From Pseudacidovorax sp. RU35E (GTDB taxonomy: Bacteria; Pseudomonadota; Gammaproteobacteria; Burkholderiales; Burkholderiaceae_C): a DNA stretch of 64,000 nucleotides. Location of the stretch: the NCBI RefSeq assembly GCF_900156165.1, contig NZ_FTMY01000002.1:372001-436000 (forward strand). Direction: 5' to 3'. Below are positions 48,785-61,355 of the stretch, in pieces. The position numbers and the translations under genes were made by a program. The notes below the pieces were generated by a model. The model did no database searches. It was not told the DNA's origin and was given only the letters and a program-made list of their open reading frames with translations. The stretch's first letter is position 1. Each line of letters starts with the position of its first letter.

Positions 48785-50581
48785 ATGCGACTCTGGCTGC
48801 TCCCGGCCCTTCTGGTTGCGGCGCTGCCCGCCTGGGGTGCGCACGCCTATTCCCAGTTCGGCGACATCAAGTACCCCGCCGGCTTCACCCACTTCGATTA
48901 CGTGAACCCGGACGCGCCCAAGGGCGGCGAGATCCGGCTGGTGCCGCCGATCGCGGTCACGCAGTTCGACAAGTTCAATCCCTTCACGCTCAAGGGCACG
49001 GCGCCCGCAGGCCTCACGGACCTGGTGTTCGAGTCACTGCTAGTGGGCAATCTGCAGGAGCCCTCGACCGCCTACGGCCTGCTGGCCGAGGACGTGGAGG
49101 TGGCGCCCGACCATCGCTCCGCCGTGTTCCGACTGCGGCCCGCGGCGCGCTTCAGCGATGGCACGCCAGTGCTGGCCGAAGACGTCGTGCATTCATGGCG
49201 CACGCTCATCAGCAAGCAGGCGGCGCCGCAGTTCCGCACGCTGCTCGCGGGCATCCGCAGCGTCAAGGCCTTGAGCGAACGCGTGGTGCGCTTCGACTTC
49301 GATTCGGACAACCGCGAACTTCCCCTGCTGGCCGGCGGCATCCCGGTGTTCAGTCAGCGCTGGGGGCAGGGCAAGCCCTTCGATCAGGTCATCACCGAAC
49401 TGCCCATCGGCTCCGGCCCGTACCGGCCATCCAGTGGCCGGCTGGGGCGCGACATCACGTACGTGCGCGACAACAACTACTGGGGTCGCAACCTGCCGGT
49501 GCGCCGCGGGCAGTACAACTTCGACCGCATCACCTACAAGCTCTACCTGGATGACACGGCCCGGTTCGAAGGCTTGAAGGCGGGGGAATACGACCTCAAG
49601 CGCGAGTTCATCTCCCGCAACTGGGCGCGCCAGTACACGGGCCGCGCCTTCGACCGCGGCGAAGTCAAGAAGCAGGTCTTTCCCAGCGGCGCGCCGGGCG
49701 ACTACCAGGGCTACATCTTCAACCTGCGCAACCCCAAGCTGCAGGACGTGCGCGTGCGGCAGGCGCTGGCCCTGACGATGGATTTCGAATGGCTCAACCG
49801 CCAGATGTTCTACGGCATCTACACGCGGGTGCAGGGTTGGTATCCCAACAGCCCGTTCCAGGCCAAGGGTCTGCCAGGCCCCGATGAGCTGGCCCTGCTG
49901 GAGCCGCTGCGCGCGCAACTTCGGCCGGAGGTGTTCGGCCCCGCGCCGCTGTCGCCCAGTACTGCGCCGCCATCCAGCCTGCGCGAGAACCTGCGCAAGG
50001 CCCGCGACCTGCTCGCCCAGGCGGGTTGGACCTATCGCGACGGCGCCTTGCGCAATGCCAGGGGCGAGGCCTTCACGCTCGAATACCTCAACGCCCAGCC
50101 TTCTGGCGTGCGACTGGTGTTGCCGATGCAGGCCGCCATGGCCAAGCTGGGCATCCAGCTGACGGTGCGCAATGTCGATGGCGCGCTCTACCAGCAACGC
50201 ATGGACGACTTCGACTTCGAGCTTGGCAGCATCCGCATCCCGGCACGCACCACGCCGGGAAGCGAGTTGCTCGAATACTTCGGCTCGGAAGCCGCCGGCA
50301 CCCATGGTTCGGCCAACTACTGGGGCCTGAAGGATCCGGCCGTGGACGCGCTGATCCGGCGCGTGCTGGCCGCCACCACGCGCGACGAATTGGGCGCGGC
50401 CATGCGTGCGCTCGACCGCGTGCTGACCAACGGCTACTACGGCATCCCGCAGTGGTACAGCAGCAGCTTCCTGGTGGGCTACCGGCCGGCGGGCTTCGTC
50501 CTGCCGCCGAGCATCCCTCCCTATTACGAACCCGACAGCTGGGCCGCGGCGACGTGGTGGGCTTCCTCCAGCAACAAGTAG
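48785..50581 (+). CDS. yejA: Peptide ABC transporter substrate-binding protein YejA
   Basis: A 598-residue family 5 extracellular solute-binding protein with a signal peptide (about 1-21, [17 protein letters not shown]). The YejA pattern is clear: [20 protein letters not shown] near the N-terminus, [11 protein letters not shown], and [21 protein letters not shown]. In E. coli, YejABEF imports oligopeptides and microcin C. It starts the four-gene yejABEF operon, with 10 bases to yejB. Confidence 0.93.
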   Translation: MRLWLLPALLVAALPAWGAHAYSQFGDIKYPAGFTHFDYVNPDAPKGGEIRLVPPIAVTQFDKFNPFTLKGTAPAGLTDLVFESLLVGNLQEPSTAYGLLAEDVEVAPDHRSAVFRLRPAARFSDGTPVLAEDVVHSWRTLISKQAAPQFRTLLAGIRSVKALSERVVRFDFDSDNRELPLLAGGIPVFSQRWGQGKPFDQVITELPIGSGPYRPSSGRLGRDITYVRDNNYWGRNLPVRRGQYNFDRITYKLYLDDTARFEGLKAGEYDLKREFISRNWARQYTGRAFDRGEVKKQVFPSGAPGDYQGYIFNLRNPKLQDVRVRQALALTMDFEWLNRQMFYGIYTRVQGWYPNSPFQAKGLPGPDELALLEPLRAQLRPEVFGPAPLSPSTAPPSSLRENLRKARDLLAQAGWTYRDGALRNARGEAFTLEYLNAQPSGVRLVLPMQAAMAKLGIQLTVRNVDGALYQQRMDDFDFELGSIRIPARTTPGSELLEYFGSEAAGTHGSANYWGLKDPAVDALIRRVLAATTRDELGAAMRALDRVLTNGYYGIPQWYSSSFLVGYRPAGFVLPPSIPPYYEPDSWAAATWWASSSNK

Positions 50582-50591
50582 GCCGCGCGGC

Positions 50592-51626
50592 ATGCCCATC
50601 TACATCCTCAAACGTCTGCTGCTGATGGTGCCGACCCTGCTGGGCGTGCTGCTCGTGAGCTTCGCGGTCATCCAGTTCGTGCCGGGCGGTCCGGTCGAGC
50701 AGATGGTCTCGCAGCTGCAGGGCCGCTCGGCCGGTGGCGAGGGGCCTTCGGCTGGGGGCTCCGCCTACCGCGGGCGGCAGGGCCTGAGCCCGCAGCAGGT
50801 CGCTGACATCAAGGCGCTGTACGGCTTCGACAAGCCGGCGTCCGAGCGCTTCTGGCAGATGCTCAAGGCCTTCGTGCGCTTCGACCTCGGCCAGAGCTTC
50901 TACCAGCGCAAGGCGGTGTGGGACCTGGTCAAGGAAAAGCTGCCGGTGTCGATCAGCCTGGGACTGTGGACCTTCTTCATCAGCTACCTCATCGCCGTGC
51001 CACTGGGCGTGGCGAAGGCTGTGCGAGCCGGCACGCGCTTCGATTTCGTGACCACGCTGCTCGTGCTGGTGGGCTATGCGATTCCGGGCTTCGTGCTGGG
51101 CGTCGCGCTGCTGGTGATCTTTGGCGGGCAACTGCAGTGGTTCCCGTTGCGCGGGCTGACCTCGGCGAACTGGGAGCAGATGTCCTGGGGCGCGCGCATC
51201 GTCGACTACCTGTGGCACATCGCGCTGCCCATCACGGCCATGGTGCTGGGCAGCTTTGCCGTCACGGCCATGCTGACCAAGAACGCCTTCCTCGAAGAGA
51301 TCCGCAAGCAGTACGTGCTGACGGCCCGCGCCAAGGGTCTGCGCGAGAAGCAGATTCTGTGGAAGCACGTCATGCGCAATGCGCTGATCCCGATCATCAC
51401 GGGCTTTCCGGCCGCGTTCATCGGTGCCTTCTTCACCGGCTCGCTGCTGATCGAGACACTGTTCTCGCTCGACGGCCTGGGCCTGCTCAGCTACGAGAGC
51501 GTGATCCGCCGGGACTATCCGGTGGTGCTGGGCACGCTCTACCTCTTCACGTTGATCGGCCTGGTGACCAAGCTGATCAGCGACCTCTGCTACGTGTGGG
51601 TGGATCCGCGCGTCAAGTTCGACTGA
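50592..51626 (+). CDS. yejB: Peptide ABC transporter permease YejB
   Basis: A 344-residue inner-membrane permease of the DppB/OppB type with six transmembrane helices. The N-terminal signature is IYILKRLLLMVPTLLGVLLVSF. The C-terminal EAA loop is YVLTARAKGLREKQILWKHVMRNALIPI. It has the YejB-specific insertion between helices 1 and 2 (residues about 32-90). It ends two bases before the yejE start. Confidence 0.93.
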   Translation: MPIYILKRLLLMVPTLLGVLLVSFAVIQFVPGGPVEQMVSQLQGRSAGGEGPSAGGSAYRGRQGLSPQQVADIKALYGFDKPASERFWQMLKAFVRFDLGQSFYQRKAVWDLVKEKLPVSISLGLWTFFISYLIAVPLGVAKAVRAGTRFDFVTTLLVLVGYAIPGFVLGVALLVIFGGQLQWFPLRGLTSANWEQMSWGARIVDYLWHIALPITAMVLGSFAVTAMLTKNAFLEEIRKQYVLTARAKGLREKQILWKHVMRNALIPIITGFPAAFIGAFFTGSLLIETLFSLDGLGLLSYESVIRRDYPVVLGTLYLFTLIGLVTKLISDLCYVWVDPRVKFD

Positions 51627-51628
51627 GC

Positions 51629-52672
51629 ATGAGCGACACCTCCGCGCCTTCCGTTCCCTTGTCGCCCGGCCGCCGGGCCTGGCGGCGCTTTCGCCGCAAC
51701 CGGCTGGGCTTCGTCAGCCTGGTGCTGTTCACCGTGCTGGTAGTGCTGAGCCTCTTCGCCGAGGTGCTGTCGTCCGACCGGCCGCTGGTGGTGCGCTACG
51801 ACGGCCAGCTCTACTTTCCGGTGCTGACCGACTATTCCGAGAAGACCTTTGGCGGCGACTTCGAGACACCGGCAGACTACCTCGATCCCTTCATCCGCGA
51901 GCGCATCGCGCAGGGTGGCAACTGGGCCTTGTACGCACCGAACCCGTATGGGCCCCGCACCCTGAACTACTTTGCCAGCCGGCCGAATCCCGCAGCGCCT
52001 TCCTCTGAGAACCTGCTGGGCACCGACGACCGTGGTCGTGACCTGCTTGCCCAGTTGATCTACGGCTTCCGAGTGAGCGTGCTGTTCGCGCTGGCGCTCA
52101 CGGTCATCGGCGTGGTGCTGGGCGTGATCACCGGCGCCATCCAGGGCTTCTTCGGCGGCAAGACCGACTTGGCCTTTCAGCGCTTCATCGAGATCTGGGG
52201 CTCCATGCCCGAGCTTTACTTGCTGATCATCTTCAGCGCCATCTTCGCGCCGAGCGTGGCGCTCTTGCTGGTGCTGCTGTCGCTGTTCGGCTGGATGGGG
52301 CTGTCGGACTACGTGCGGGCCGAGTTCCTGCGCAACCGGCAGATGGACTATGTGCGTGCGGCGCGCGCTTTGGGCGTGGGCAACCTGGCCATCATGTGGC
52401 GCCACATCCTGCCCAACAGCCTGGTGCCGGTGGTGACCTTCCTTCCCTTCCGCATGAGCGCGGCCATCCTGGCGCTGACCTCGCTCGACTTCCTGGGCCT
52501 GGGCGTGCCGCCCGGCACGCCCTCCCTGGGCGAACTGCTCAACCAGGGCAAAGCCAACATCGACGCCTGGTGGATCTCGCTGTCCACCTTTGGCGTGCTG
52601 GTAGTCACGCTGATGCTGCTCACCTTCATGGGCGACGCGCTGCGCGACGCCATGGATCCGCGGAAGGCCTGA
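51629..52672 (+). CDS. yejE: Peptide ABC transporter permease YejE
   Basis: A 347-residue DppC/OppC-type permease. The cytoplasmic N-terminus RRAWRRFRRNRLGFVSLVLF precedes helix 1. GTDDRGRDLLAQLIYGFRVSVLFAL and the EAA loop YVRAARALGVGNLAIMWRHILPNSL are intact. A large periplasmic insertion (about 55-125) is characteristic of YejE. The ATG at 51629 follows yejB by two bases; yejF starts three bases after the stop. Confidence 0.93.
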   Translation: MSDTSAPSVPLSPGRRAWRRFRRNRLGFVSLVLFTVLVVLSLFAEVLSSDRPLVVRYDGQLYFPVLTDYSEKTFGGDFETPADYLDPFIRERIAQGGNWALYAPNPYGPRTLNYFASRPNPAAPSSENLLGTDDRGRDLLAQLIYGFRVSVLFALALTVIGVVLGVITGAIQGFFGGKTDLAFQRFIEIWGSMPELYLLIIFSAIFAPSVALLLVLLSLFGWMGLSDYVRAEFLRNRQMDYVRAARALGVGNLAIMWRHILPNSLVPVVTFLPFRMSAAILALTSLDFLGLGVPPGTPSLGELLNQGKANIDAWWISLSTFGVLVVTLMLLTFMGDALRDAMDPRKA

Positions 52673-52675
52673 CCC

Positions 52676-54288
<1,613 letters not shown>

Positions 54289-54292
<4 letters not shown>

Positions 54293-55494
54293 ATGGCGCC
54301 GGTCAGGGCGGCACACGCTCCGAAAGCGCCCAGGCCTGGCGCGCGGCCCTGGGCTGCATGGTGGCACTGGCGGTGGCCATGGGTCTCGGCCGGTTCGCCT
54401 TCACGCCCATGCTGCCGGTCATGCTCGGCGAGGGGCAGGTCGACCTGCAGGCAGGCGGGCTGCTGGCCTCGCTCAACTACCTGGGTTATTTCGTCGGCGC
54501 CTTGTCCAGCGCCTGGGTGCGTGCGCCGGCGCGCACGCTGGTGCGCGGGGGGCTGGTGGCCACGGCCGTGCTGCTGGTCGGCATGGGGCTGCTGCATGGC
54601 TTTGCCGCCTGGGCCACCTTGCGCGCTGCGGCTGGCCTCGCGAGCGCCTGGGTCTTCGTCTTTGCCAGCGGATGGGGGGCGCGGCGTCTGGCGGAGGCGC
54701 ATGCGCCCGGACTGGGTGGCGTCATCTATGCGGGGCCCGGCCTGGGCATTGCGCTGACGGGCTTCCTGGGTGGTCCGGCAGGGCGGTGGGGCGCTTCGAC
54801 GGCCTGGTGCGTGTATGGCGTCCTGGCCTTGGCCCTGACTGCGCTGGTCTGGCGCATCTTCGACGACGGACGCGAGGGCATGCCTGCTGCTGCGGCCGTT
54901 TCACCCATGCCGCCGGCGGCGGCCGGCGTCGGCCCTGAAGCGGCTTGGCTGGTCGGGCTCTATGGCTTGGCCGGCTTCGGCTACATCATCACGGCGACCT
55001 TCCTTCCGGTCATCGCCCGGCAGGCGTTGCCGGGCTCGACGTGGCCCGACCTCTTCTGGCCGCTTTTCGGGTTGGCTGTGGTGCCGGGGGTGCTGATCGG
55101 CGGGCGGGCACCGCAGCATTGGGACAACCGCCTGCTGCTCGCTGGCGGCTATGTCATGCAGGCGATCGGTGTCCTGCTGTCCGTGGCCTGGCCGACGATC
55201 ACGGGGTTCGCGGTTGGCAGCATGCTCCTGGGCCTGCCTTTCACCGCGATCACTTTGTTCGCGGTGCGAGAGGCGCGCCGGTTGCGTGGCAATGCCGCGG
55301 CTGGACTGATCGGTTATGCCACGGCCTCTTACGGCCTGGGCCAGATCGTGGGGCCGCTCTTCGCAGCACCGGTGGCGCAGCGCTGGGGCGGCTTTGCGCC
55401 TGCGCTGTGGGTCGCCGCGGTGGCGCTGATGCTGGGGGCGATACTGTTCGTGGTCGTCTGGCGCCGCACGGCATCCAGGCCGTCAGGCGGCTGA
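54289..55494 (+). CDS. MFS transporter, YbfB/YjiJ family
   Basis: A 401-residue protein with 12 predicted transmembrane helices. The family signature GLGRFAFTPMLPVMLGEGQVDLQAGGLLASLNYLGYFVGAL lies near residues 32-72. The start is GTG at 54289, overlapping the yejF stop, so it is probably translated with the peptide importer, though no functional link is known. YbfB-type transporters are assumed to be sugar- or metabolite-related; the substrate is unknown. Confidence 0.85.
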
Positions 55495-55597
55495 ATCCGG
55501 GTGCTCAATCGACTGGCGCATAGGAAGAGAAAGCGTTGCACTGTGGCCGCAATTCGACTGTCGTGCCGACGTGCCGGCTTGCATTGACGCGCAGCAG

Positions 55598-55626
55598 GTG
55601 CAATCGCGACACAAATTCCCTATAAT
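55598..55626 (+). promoter_or_regulatory. Promoter of the rimP-nusA-infB operon
   Basis: A perfect TATAAT box (55621-55626) with GTGCAA 17 bases upstream as a weak -35. Transcription would start around 55633-55635. The rest of the 316-base gap upstream of this, back to the MFS gene stop, shows nothing else recognisable. Confidence 0.75.
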
Positions 55627-55645
55627 CGAAGGCTCACGACCAAAC

Positions 55646-55673
55646 GGGCGGGTACTCACCGCCCTTTTTTTTT
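55646..55673 (+). terminator. Leader terminator/attenuator upstream of rimP
   Basis: GGGCGG/CCGCCC (55646-55651 and 55659-55664) with a 7-base loop and nine consecutive T's. It begins only about 10-13 bases after the predicted transcription start and 140 bases before rimP, so it must be read through for operon expression. Position and structure suggest attenuation, as described for rimP leaders in other proteobacteria. Confidence 0.75.
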
Positions 55674-55810
55674 GGTTGTCCCCCTTCTTCGCCGCCTCGG
55701 GTACTTGATTTTCAGGCCCGCCGGATGCACTGCCGTCCGGCAGGCCTTCGGTTCTGGTGCGGCGCCAAAGGGTCGGCCAGGGCTTTCAGTCAGAAGGACG
55801 CACGCGAACG

Positions 55811-56425
55811 GTGGCATTGCAGCAGACGGTAGAAAAAACGGTAGCCCAGACAGTGACTGGGCTGGGTTACGACCTGGTGGAGATCGAGCGCTCGGCCGGT
55901 GGGCTGCTGCGCGTGACGATCGATCTGCCCTGGGCCGGCCCCGTTGCCGAGGGTGTCGAAGAAGCCTTCGTGACCGTCGAGGACTGCGAAAAGGTCACCC
56001 GCCAGCTTCAGTACACGCTCGAGGTCGAGGGTGTCGACTACCAGCGGCTGGAAGTCTCCTCCCCAGGCATCGACCGTCCGCTTCGTCATGACCGCGACTT
56101 CGAGCGCTTTGCCGGCGAAGTCATCGACATCGTGCTGAAGGCGCCCATGGGCCAGGCTGCGGCAGGCCAGGTCAGTGCCAGTCGCAAGAAGTTTCGCGGC
56201 ACGCTCGAGCGCGTGGATGCGGCCGACGGCAGTCACGGTTGGCAGATCGTCTGGAGCGACGAGCCGACGCCTGCCAAGCCGGGTCAGAAGATCAGCAAGA
56301 AGCGCCCGCCTGCCACGCTGCAGGCGCTGGGCTTCACTCTGGACGAGCTGCGCGAGGCGCGACTCGCTCCCCTCGTGGATTTCAAAGGGCGCAAGCCCAA
56401 GAGCGGCGCGGCGACGCCGCAGTGA
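55811..56425 (+). CDS. rimP: Ribosome maturation factor RimP
   Basis: A 204-residue factor for 30S subunit maturation. The N-terminal domain has GYDLVEIERSAGGLLRVTIDLP and the central VSSPGIDRPLRHDRDFERFAG motif. The C-terminal SH3-like domain holds an insertion of about 35 residues (near 125-160), as in relatives. The GTG at 55811 is chosen because the family sequence (VALQQTVEKTVAQTVTGLGYDLVE) starts there. nusA follows after 25 bases. Confidence 0.92.
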   Translation: MALQQTVEKTVAQTVTGLGYDLVEIERSAGGLLRVTIDLPWAGPVAEGVEEAFVTVEDCEKVTRQLQYTLEVEGVDYQRLEVSSPGIDRPLRHDRDFERFAGEVIDIVLKAPMGQAAAGQVSASRKKFRGTLERVDAADGSHGWQIVWSDEPTPAKPGQKISKKRPPATLQALGFTLDELREARLAPLVDFKGRKPKSGAATPQ

Positions 56426-56450
56426 CAAGAACGAACAGTAGGGTCATCGA

Positions 56451-57938
56451 ATGAATCGCGAAATGTTGATGCTGGTGGACGCGATCTCGCGCGAGAAGAA
56501 CGTCGAGCGCGACGTCGTCTTCGCCGCCGTGGAGTCCGCCCTGGCACAGGCGACCAAAAAGCTGTATCCGGGCGATGTGGACATCCGTGTGGCCATCGAC
56601 CGCGACACCGGCGCCTATGAAACCTTCCGCCGCTGGCACGTCGTGCCCGACGAAGCCGGCCTGCAACTGCCCGACCAGGAAATCCTGCTGTTCGAAGCCA
56701 AGGAAGAAGTGGCCGACATCGAGGTCGACGAATACATCGAGGAGCCGATCGAGTCGCTGCCCATCGGCCGTATCGGCGCCATGGCCGCCAAGCAGGTGAT
56801 CCTGCAGAAGATCCGCGATGCCGAGCGCGAGATGCTGCTCAACGACTTCATGTCGCGCGGCGAGCGCATCTTCACCGGCACCGTCAAGCGCATGGACAAG
56901 GGCGACATCATCGTCGAGTCCGGTCGTGTCGAGGGTCGCCTGCGCCGCGGCGAGATGATCCCCAAGGAAAACCTGCGCAACGGCGACCGCGTGCGGGCCA
57001 TGATCATGGAGGTCGACCTGACGCTGCGCGGCGCGCCGATCATCCTGTCGCGCTCGGCGCCCGAGTTCATGATCGAGCTCTTCCGCAATGAAGTGCCCGA
57101 GATCGAGCAGGGCCTGCTCGAGATCAAGAGCTGCGCCCGCGACCCGGGCAGCCGCGCCAAGATCGCCGTGCTGAGCCACGACAAGCGCGTGGACCCCATC
57201 GGCACCTGCGTCGGCGTGCGCGGCACCCGGGTGAACGCCGTCACCAACGAGCTCGCCGGCGAACGCGTGGACATCGTGCTGTGGTCGGACGATCCGGCCC
57301 AGTTCGTCATCGGTGCGCTGGCCCCGGCCAACGTGCAGTCCATCGTGGTCGACGAAGAAAAACACGCCATGGACGTGGTGGTCGACGAGGAAAACCTCGC
57401 CATCGCCATCGGCCGCGGCGGCCAGAACGTTCGCCTGGCTTCCGAGCTGACCGGCTGGAAGATCAACATCATGGACGCGAACGAATCGGCCCAGAAGCAG
57501 GCCGAGGAAACCGCCGGTACGCGCCAGCTCTTCATGGAGAAGCTGGACGTCGACGAAGAGATCGCCGACATCCTGATCCAGGAAGGCTTTTCCAGCCTGG
57601 AAGAAGTGGCCTACGTGCCCATCGCCGAGATGCTCGAGATCGAGGCCTTCGACGAAGACACCGTCAACGAACTGCGCGCCCGTGCCAAGGACGTGCTGCT
57701 CACGATGGAGATCGCCCGCGAGGAGAAGGTGGAGGCCGTGTCGCAGAACCTGCGCGACCTGGAAGGCCTGACGCCCGAACTGATCGGCAAGCTGGCGGAA
57801 GCCGGCATCCACACCCGCGACGACCTGGCCGACCTCGCCGTCGACGAACTCACCGAAATCACCGGCCAGACCGCCGACGAAGCAAAGTCCCTCATCCTCA
57901 AGGCACGCGAACATTGGTTCGACGGCGCGCAAGAGTGA
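56451..57938 (+). CDS. nusA: Transcription termination/antitermination factor NusA
   Basis: A 495-residue RNA polymerase-binding factor. The N-terminal domain covers about 1-130. The S1 domain starts near 135 ([21 protein letters not shown]), and two KH domains follow at about 200-345 ([28 protein letters not shown] and [23 protein letters not shown]). Two acidic C-terminal repeats (about 365-425 and 440-495) are of the kind that bind RNA polymerase alpha or mask the RNA-binding surface. Length and architecture match the E. coli protein. Confidence 0.97.
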   Translation: MNREMLMLVDAISREKNVERDVVFAAVESALAQATKKLYPGDVDIRVAIDRDTGAYETFRRWHVVPDEAGLQLPDQEILLFEAKEEVADIEVDEYIEEPIESLPIGRIGAMAAKQVILQKIRDAEREMLLNDFMSRGERIFTGTVKRMDKGDIIVESGRVEGRLRRGEMIPKENLRNGDRVRAMIMEVDLTLRGAPIILSRSAPEFMIELFRNEVPEIEQGLLEIKSCARDPGSRAKIAVLSHDKRVDPIGTCVGVRGTRVNAVTNELAGERVDIVLWSDDPAQFVIGALAPANVQSIVVDEEKHAMDVVVDEENLAIAIGRGGQNVRLASELTGWKINIMDANESAQKQAEETAGTRQLFMEKLDVDEEIADILIQEGFSSLEEVAYVPIAEMLEIEAFDEDTVNELRARAKDVLLTMEIAREEKVEAVSQNLRDLEGLTPELIGKLAEAGIHTRDDLADLAVDELTEITGQTADEAKSLILKAREHWFDGAQE

Positions 57939-57961
57939 TGTGATGGGAGGCACCAGATCTT

Positions 57962-60955
57962 ATGTCCAGCACCACCGTTGCAGAGTTCGCACAGGAACTC
58001 AAGAAGACGCCCGAAACCTTGCTTGACCAACTCCGCAGCGCCGGCGTGGCCAAGTCTGCCGCTTCGGATGCCCTTACCGAGGGCGACAAGCAGCGCCTGC
58101 TCAGCCATCTCAAGGCGAGCCATGGCACTGCCGTGCCTGCCGAGCGCAAGAAGATCACGCTGACCAAGAAGTCGACCAGCGAGATCAAGCAGGCCGACGC
58201 CCTGGGCCGTGCGCGCACGATCCAGGTGGAGGTGCGCAAGAAGCGCACCTTCATGCAGCGCGACGATGTGCCAGCAGACAACACCGCCGCCCGCGAGGAA
58301 GAAGAGGCTGAACTCGCCCGCCGCGCGGCCGAGCTGGCCCGCCGCGAGGAAGAGGCCCGTCAGGCCGCCGAGGCGCTGCGCCGGCAGGAAGAAGAGCTGG
58401 CGCGTCAGCGCGCCGAGCGCGAAGCGGCCGAGGCCGCCGAGCGCGAGCGACAGGCCCGCGAGGACGCCGAAGAGGCGGCCGCGCGTGCCAAGGCCGATGC
58501 CGTGGACTCCGTGGATCGCACCCGCCGCGAGCGCGAGGTGCAGGTCGAGCGTGCACGCGCCGAAGCTGCTGCGTTGAACGCTGCCGCGTATCAGGCCCGC
58601 GTGGCTTCGTCGCCCAGTGCCCGCGCCCAGGCCGAGGCCGATGCCGTCGCTGCCGCAAAGGCCAGTGCCGACAAGGTTGCCGCCGACCGCGCTGCCGCCG
58701 AGAAGGCACGTGAGGAAGCGCGCGAAGAGGCCCGCGCCAAGGCCGCGGCCGAATCCAAGGCTGCCGCCGACGCCGAGGCCGCCCGCGCTCGCGATCTGGA
58801 CGAGCGCCGGCGCAAGGCACTTGCCGAGGCCGAGGCCATCCGTCAGATGATGAACGCGCCCAAGCGCGTGTTGGTGGCCAAGAAGGAAGAGCCCAAGCCG
58901 GTCGAGGCCAAGCCCGCCGTCAAGGGCACGCTGCACAAGCCGGCCACCGGCACGGGCACGCGTCCGGCTGGCGCTGCTGGCGCCGCCGCCGCGGCACCTG
59001 CCGGGCCAGGCAAGGAAGTCAAGTCGGCCAAGCTGTCCTCGAGCTGGGCCAACGACAACGCCAAGAAGAAGGAAATCAAGACCCGTGGCGACGCCAGTGG
59101 CGGCGTGGGTCGCAACAACTGGCGCAGCGGACCGCGCAGTCGTCGTGGCGGCAATGACCGCGACGATTCGCACCAGCAGGCAGCACCCGCCGAGCAGCGC
59201 ATCATCGAAGTGCACGTGCCCGAGACGATCACCGTCTCCGAGCTGGCGCACAAGATGGCTGTCAAGGCGTCCGAGGTGATCAAGCAGCTGATGAAGCTGG
59301 GCCAGATGGCGACCATCAACCAGTCGCTGGACCAGGACACGGCCATGATCCTCGTCGAGGAAATGGGCCACAAGGCGGTCGTGGCCGCGCTGGACGACCC
59401 CGAGGCATTCACCGAGGAGGAGGTGCAGGCCGCAGCGGCCGACGCGCTGCCTCGCGCGCCCGTGGTCACCGTCATGGGCCACGTGGACCATGGCAAGACC
59501 TCGCTGCTGGACCGCATCCGCACCACCAAGGTGGCGGCGGGCGAAGCTGGCGGCATCACGCAGCACATCGGCGCCTACCACGTCGAGACGCCGCGCGGCA
59601 TGATCTCCTTCCTGGACACCCCGGGCCACGAGGCCTTCACGGCCATGCGTGCCCGTGGTGCGCAGGCCACCGATATCGTCATCCTGGTGGTGGCGGCGGA
59701 CGACGGCGTCATGCCGCAGACCAAGGAAGCCATCAAGCACGCCAAGGCGGCAAAGGTGCCGATCGTGGTGGCGATCAACAAGATCGACAAGCCCGATGCG
59801 AATTCCGAGCGCGTGCGAAGCGAGCTGGTGGCCGAAGAAGTGGTGCCGGAAGAATTCGGCGGCGATTCGCCCTTCGTCGAGGTCTCGGCCAAGACGGGCA
59901 AGGGCATCGACGCTCTGCTGGAGCAGGTGCTGCTGCAGGCCGAAGTGCTGGAACTCAAGGCGCCGGTGGATGCCGCCGCCAAGGGTCTGGTGATCGAAGC
60001 CCAGCTGGACAAGGGCCGCGGCCCGGTGGCCACGGTGCTGGTGCAGTCGGGCACGCTCAAGGTCGGCGACGTGGTGCTGGCAGGGGCGACCTTCGGCCGT
60101 GTCCGCGCCATGACGGACGAGGACGGCCAGAACACCAAGTCGGCCGGCCCTTCCATCCCGGTGGAGATCCAGGGCCTGACCGAAGTGCCGCAGGCGGGCG
60201 ACGAGTTCATGGTGATGGTCGACGAGCGCCGTGCGCGCGAGATCGCCACCTACCGTGCCGGCAAGTTCCGCAACACCAAGCTGGCCCGCCAGCAGGCAGC
60301 CAAGCTGGAGAACATGTTCTCCGACATGACGGCCGGTGAGGTCAAGACGCTGCCGATCATCATCAAGGCAGACGTGCAGGGCTCGCAGGAAGCGCTGTCG
60401 CAGTCGCTGCTCAAGCTGAGCAACGACGAGGTGCGCGTGCAGGTGGTGTACGCCGGCGTCGGCGGCATCAGCGAGTCGGACGTCAACTTGGCGATCGCTT
60501 CGAAGGGCATCGTCATCGGCTTCAACGTGCGTGCCGATTCCGGTGCGCGCAAGCTCGCCGAAGGCAATGGCGTGGACATCAAGTACTACGGCATCATCTA
60601 CGACGCCGTGGACGAGCTGAAGACCGCGATGGCCGGCATGCTGGCGCCCGAGCGTCGTGAAGAGATCATCGGCCATGCCGAGATCCGCACGGTGTTCGTG
60701 GCCACGAAGATCGGCACGGTGGCCGGCTCGTATGTGCTGGACGGCGTGGTCAAGCGCGACGCCCACTTCCGACTGCTGCGCGACAACGTGGTGATCTACA
60801 CCGGCGAGCTCGATTCGCTCAAGCGCATGAAGGACGACGTCAAGGAAGTGCGCGAAGGCTTCGAGTGCGGTATCAAGCTCAAGAACTACAACGACATCCG
60901 CGAGGGTGATCAGCTGGAGCTCTTCGAGATCAAGGAAATCGCGCGGACGCTGTAA
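57962..60955 (+). CDS. infB: Translation initiation factor IF-2
   Basis: A 997-residue GTPase that places fMet-tRNA on the ribosome. An N-terminal IF2-N fold (about 1-50) is followed by a long Ala/Glu/Arg coiled region (about 95-300), a basic linker and a second IF2-N block near 420-470. The G domain contains GHVDHGKTS around 506, DTPGHEAF, and NKIDKP. Domains II to IV are complete, ending in the fMet-binding domain ([23 protein letters not shown]). The ATG at 57962 has GGGAGG 11 bases upstream. Like E. coli infB it may have internal starts giving shorter forms. Confidence 0.97.
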   Translation: MSSTTVAEFAQELKKTPETLLDQLRSAGVAKSAASDALTEGDKQRLLSHLKASHGTAVPAERKKITLTKKSTSEIKQADALGRARTIQVEVRKKRTFMQRDDVPADNTAAREEEEAELARRAAELARREEEARQAAEALRRQEEELARQRAEREAAEAAERERQAREDAEEAAARAKADAVDSVDRTRREREVQVERARAEAAALNAAAYQARVASSPSARAQAEADAVAAAKASADKVAADRAAAEKAREEAREEARAKAAAESKAAADAEAARARDLDERRRKALAEAEAIRQMMNAPKRVLVAKKEEPKPVEAKPAVKGTLHKPATGTGTRPAGAAGAAAAAPAGPGKEVKSAKLSSSWANDNAKKKEIKTRGDASGGVGRNNWRSGPRSRRGGNDRDDSHQQAAPAEQRIIEVHVPETITVSELAHKMAVKASEVIKQLMKLGQMATINQSLDQDTAMILVEEMGHKAVVAALDDPEAFTEEEVQAAAADALPRAPVVTVMGHVDHGKTSLLDRIRTTKVAAGEAGGITQHIGAYHVETPRGMISFLDTPGHEAFTAMRARGAQATDIVILVVAADDGVMPQTKEAIKHAKAAKVPIVVAINKIDKPDANSERVRSELVAEEVVPEEFGGDSPFVEVSAKTGKGIDALLEQVLLQAEVLELKAPVDAAAKGLVIEAQLDKGRGPVATVLVQSGTLKVGDVVLAGATFGRVRAMTDEDGQNTKSAGPSIPVEIQGLTEVPQAGDEFMVMVDERRAREIATYRAGKFRNTKLARQQAAKLENMFSDMTAGEVKTLPIIIKADVQGSQEALSQSLLKLSNDEVRVQVVYAGVGGISESDVNLAIASKGIVIGFNVRADSGARKLAEGNGVDIKYYGIIYDAVDELKTAMAGMLAPERREEIIGHAEIRTVFVATKIGTVAGSYVLDGVVKRDAHFRLLRDNVVIYTGELDSLKRMKDDVKEVREGFECGIKLKNYNDIREGDQLELFEIKEIARTL

Positions 60956-60979
60956 GCGTCAGCCAGAGGTCCCCACGCC

Positions 60980-61351
60980 ATGCCAGCGAAGAAGTCATCC
61001 GTCCCCAACCGCGGCTTCAAGGTCGCGGACCAGATCCAGCGCGATCTGTCGGAGCTGATCGCCCGCGAGCTGAAGGATCCGCGCGTGGGCATGGTCACCC
61101 TGCAGGCCGTCGAGGTCACGCCCGACTATGCCCACGCGAAAGTCTTTTTCAGCCTGCTGGTGGGCGATCCGCAGGAGACGCAGGAGGCCTTGAACCAGGC
61201 CGCCGGCTTCCTGCGTAACGGCCTGTTCAAGCGGCTGCACATCCACACCGTGCCGACGCTGCATTTCGTGTTCGACCGCACCACCGAGCGTGCGGCGGAC
61301 ATGAACGCCTTGATTGCCAAGGCGGTGTCCTCGCGCTCGAAAGACGAATAG
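60980..61351 (+). CDS. rbfA: Ribosome-binding factor A
   Basis: A 123-residue KH-fold protein needed for late 30S maturation and cold adaptation. It shows [47 protein letters not shown] and the C-terminal [20 protein letters not shown]. It sits 24 bases after infB and 4 before truB. Confidence 0.96.
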   Translation: MPAKKSSVPNRGFKVADQIQRDLSELIARELKDPRVGMVTLQAVEVTPDYAHAKVFFSLLVGDPQETQEALNQAAGFLRNGLFKRLHIHTVPTLHFVFDRTTERAADMNALIAKAVSSRSKDE

Positions 61352-61355
61352 ACCG

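Noticed and set aside
57611-60766. Very long open frame (about 1050 codons) antisense to infB and nusA
   Set aside because: It mirrors the GC-rich third-position bias of the real genes, has Leu/Gly/His-rich composition with no domains, and infB is unambiguous on the other strand.
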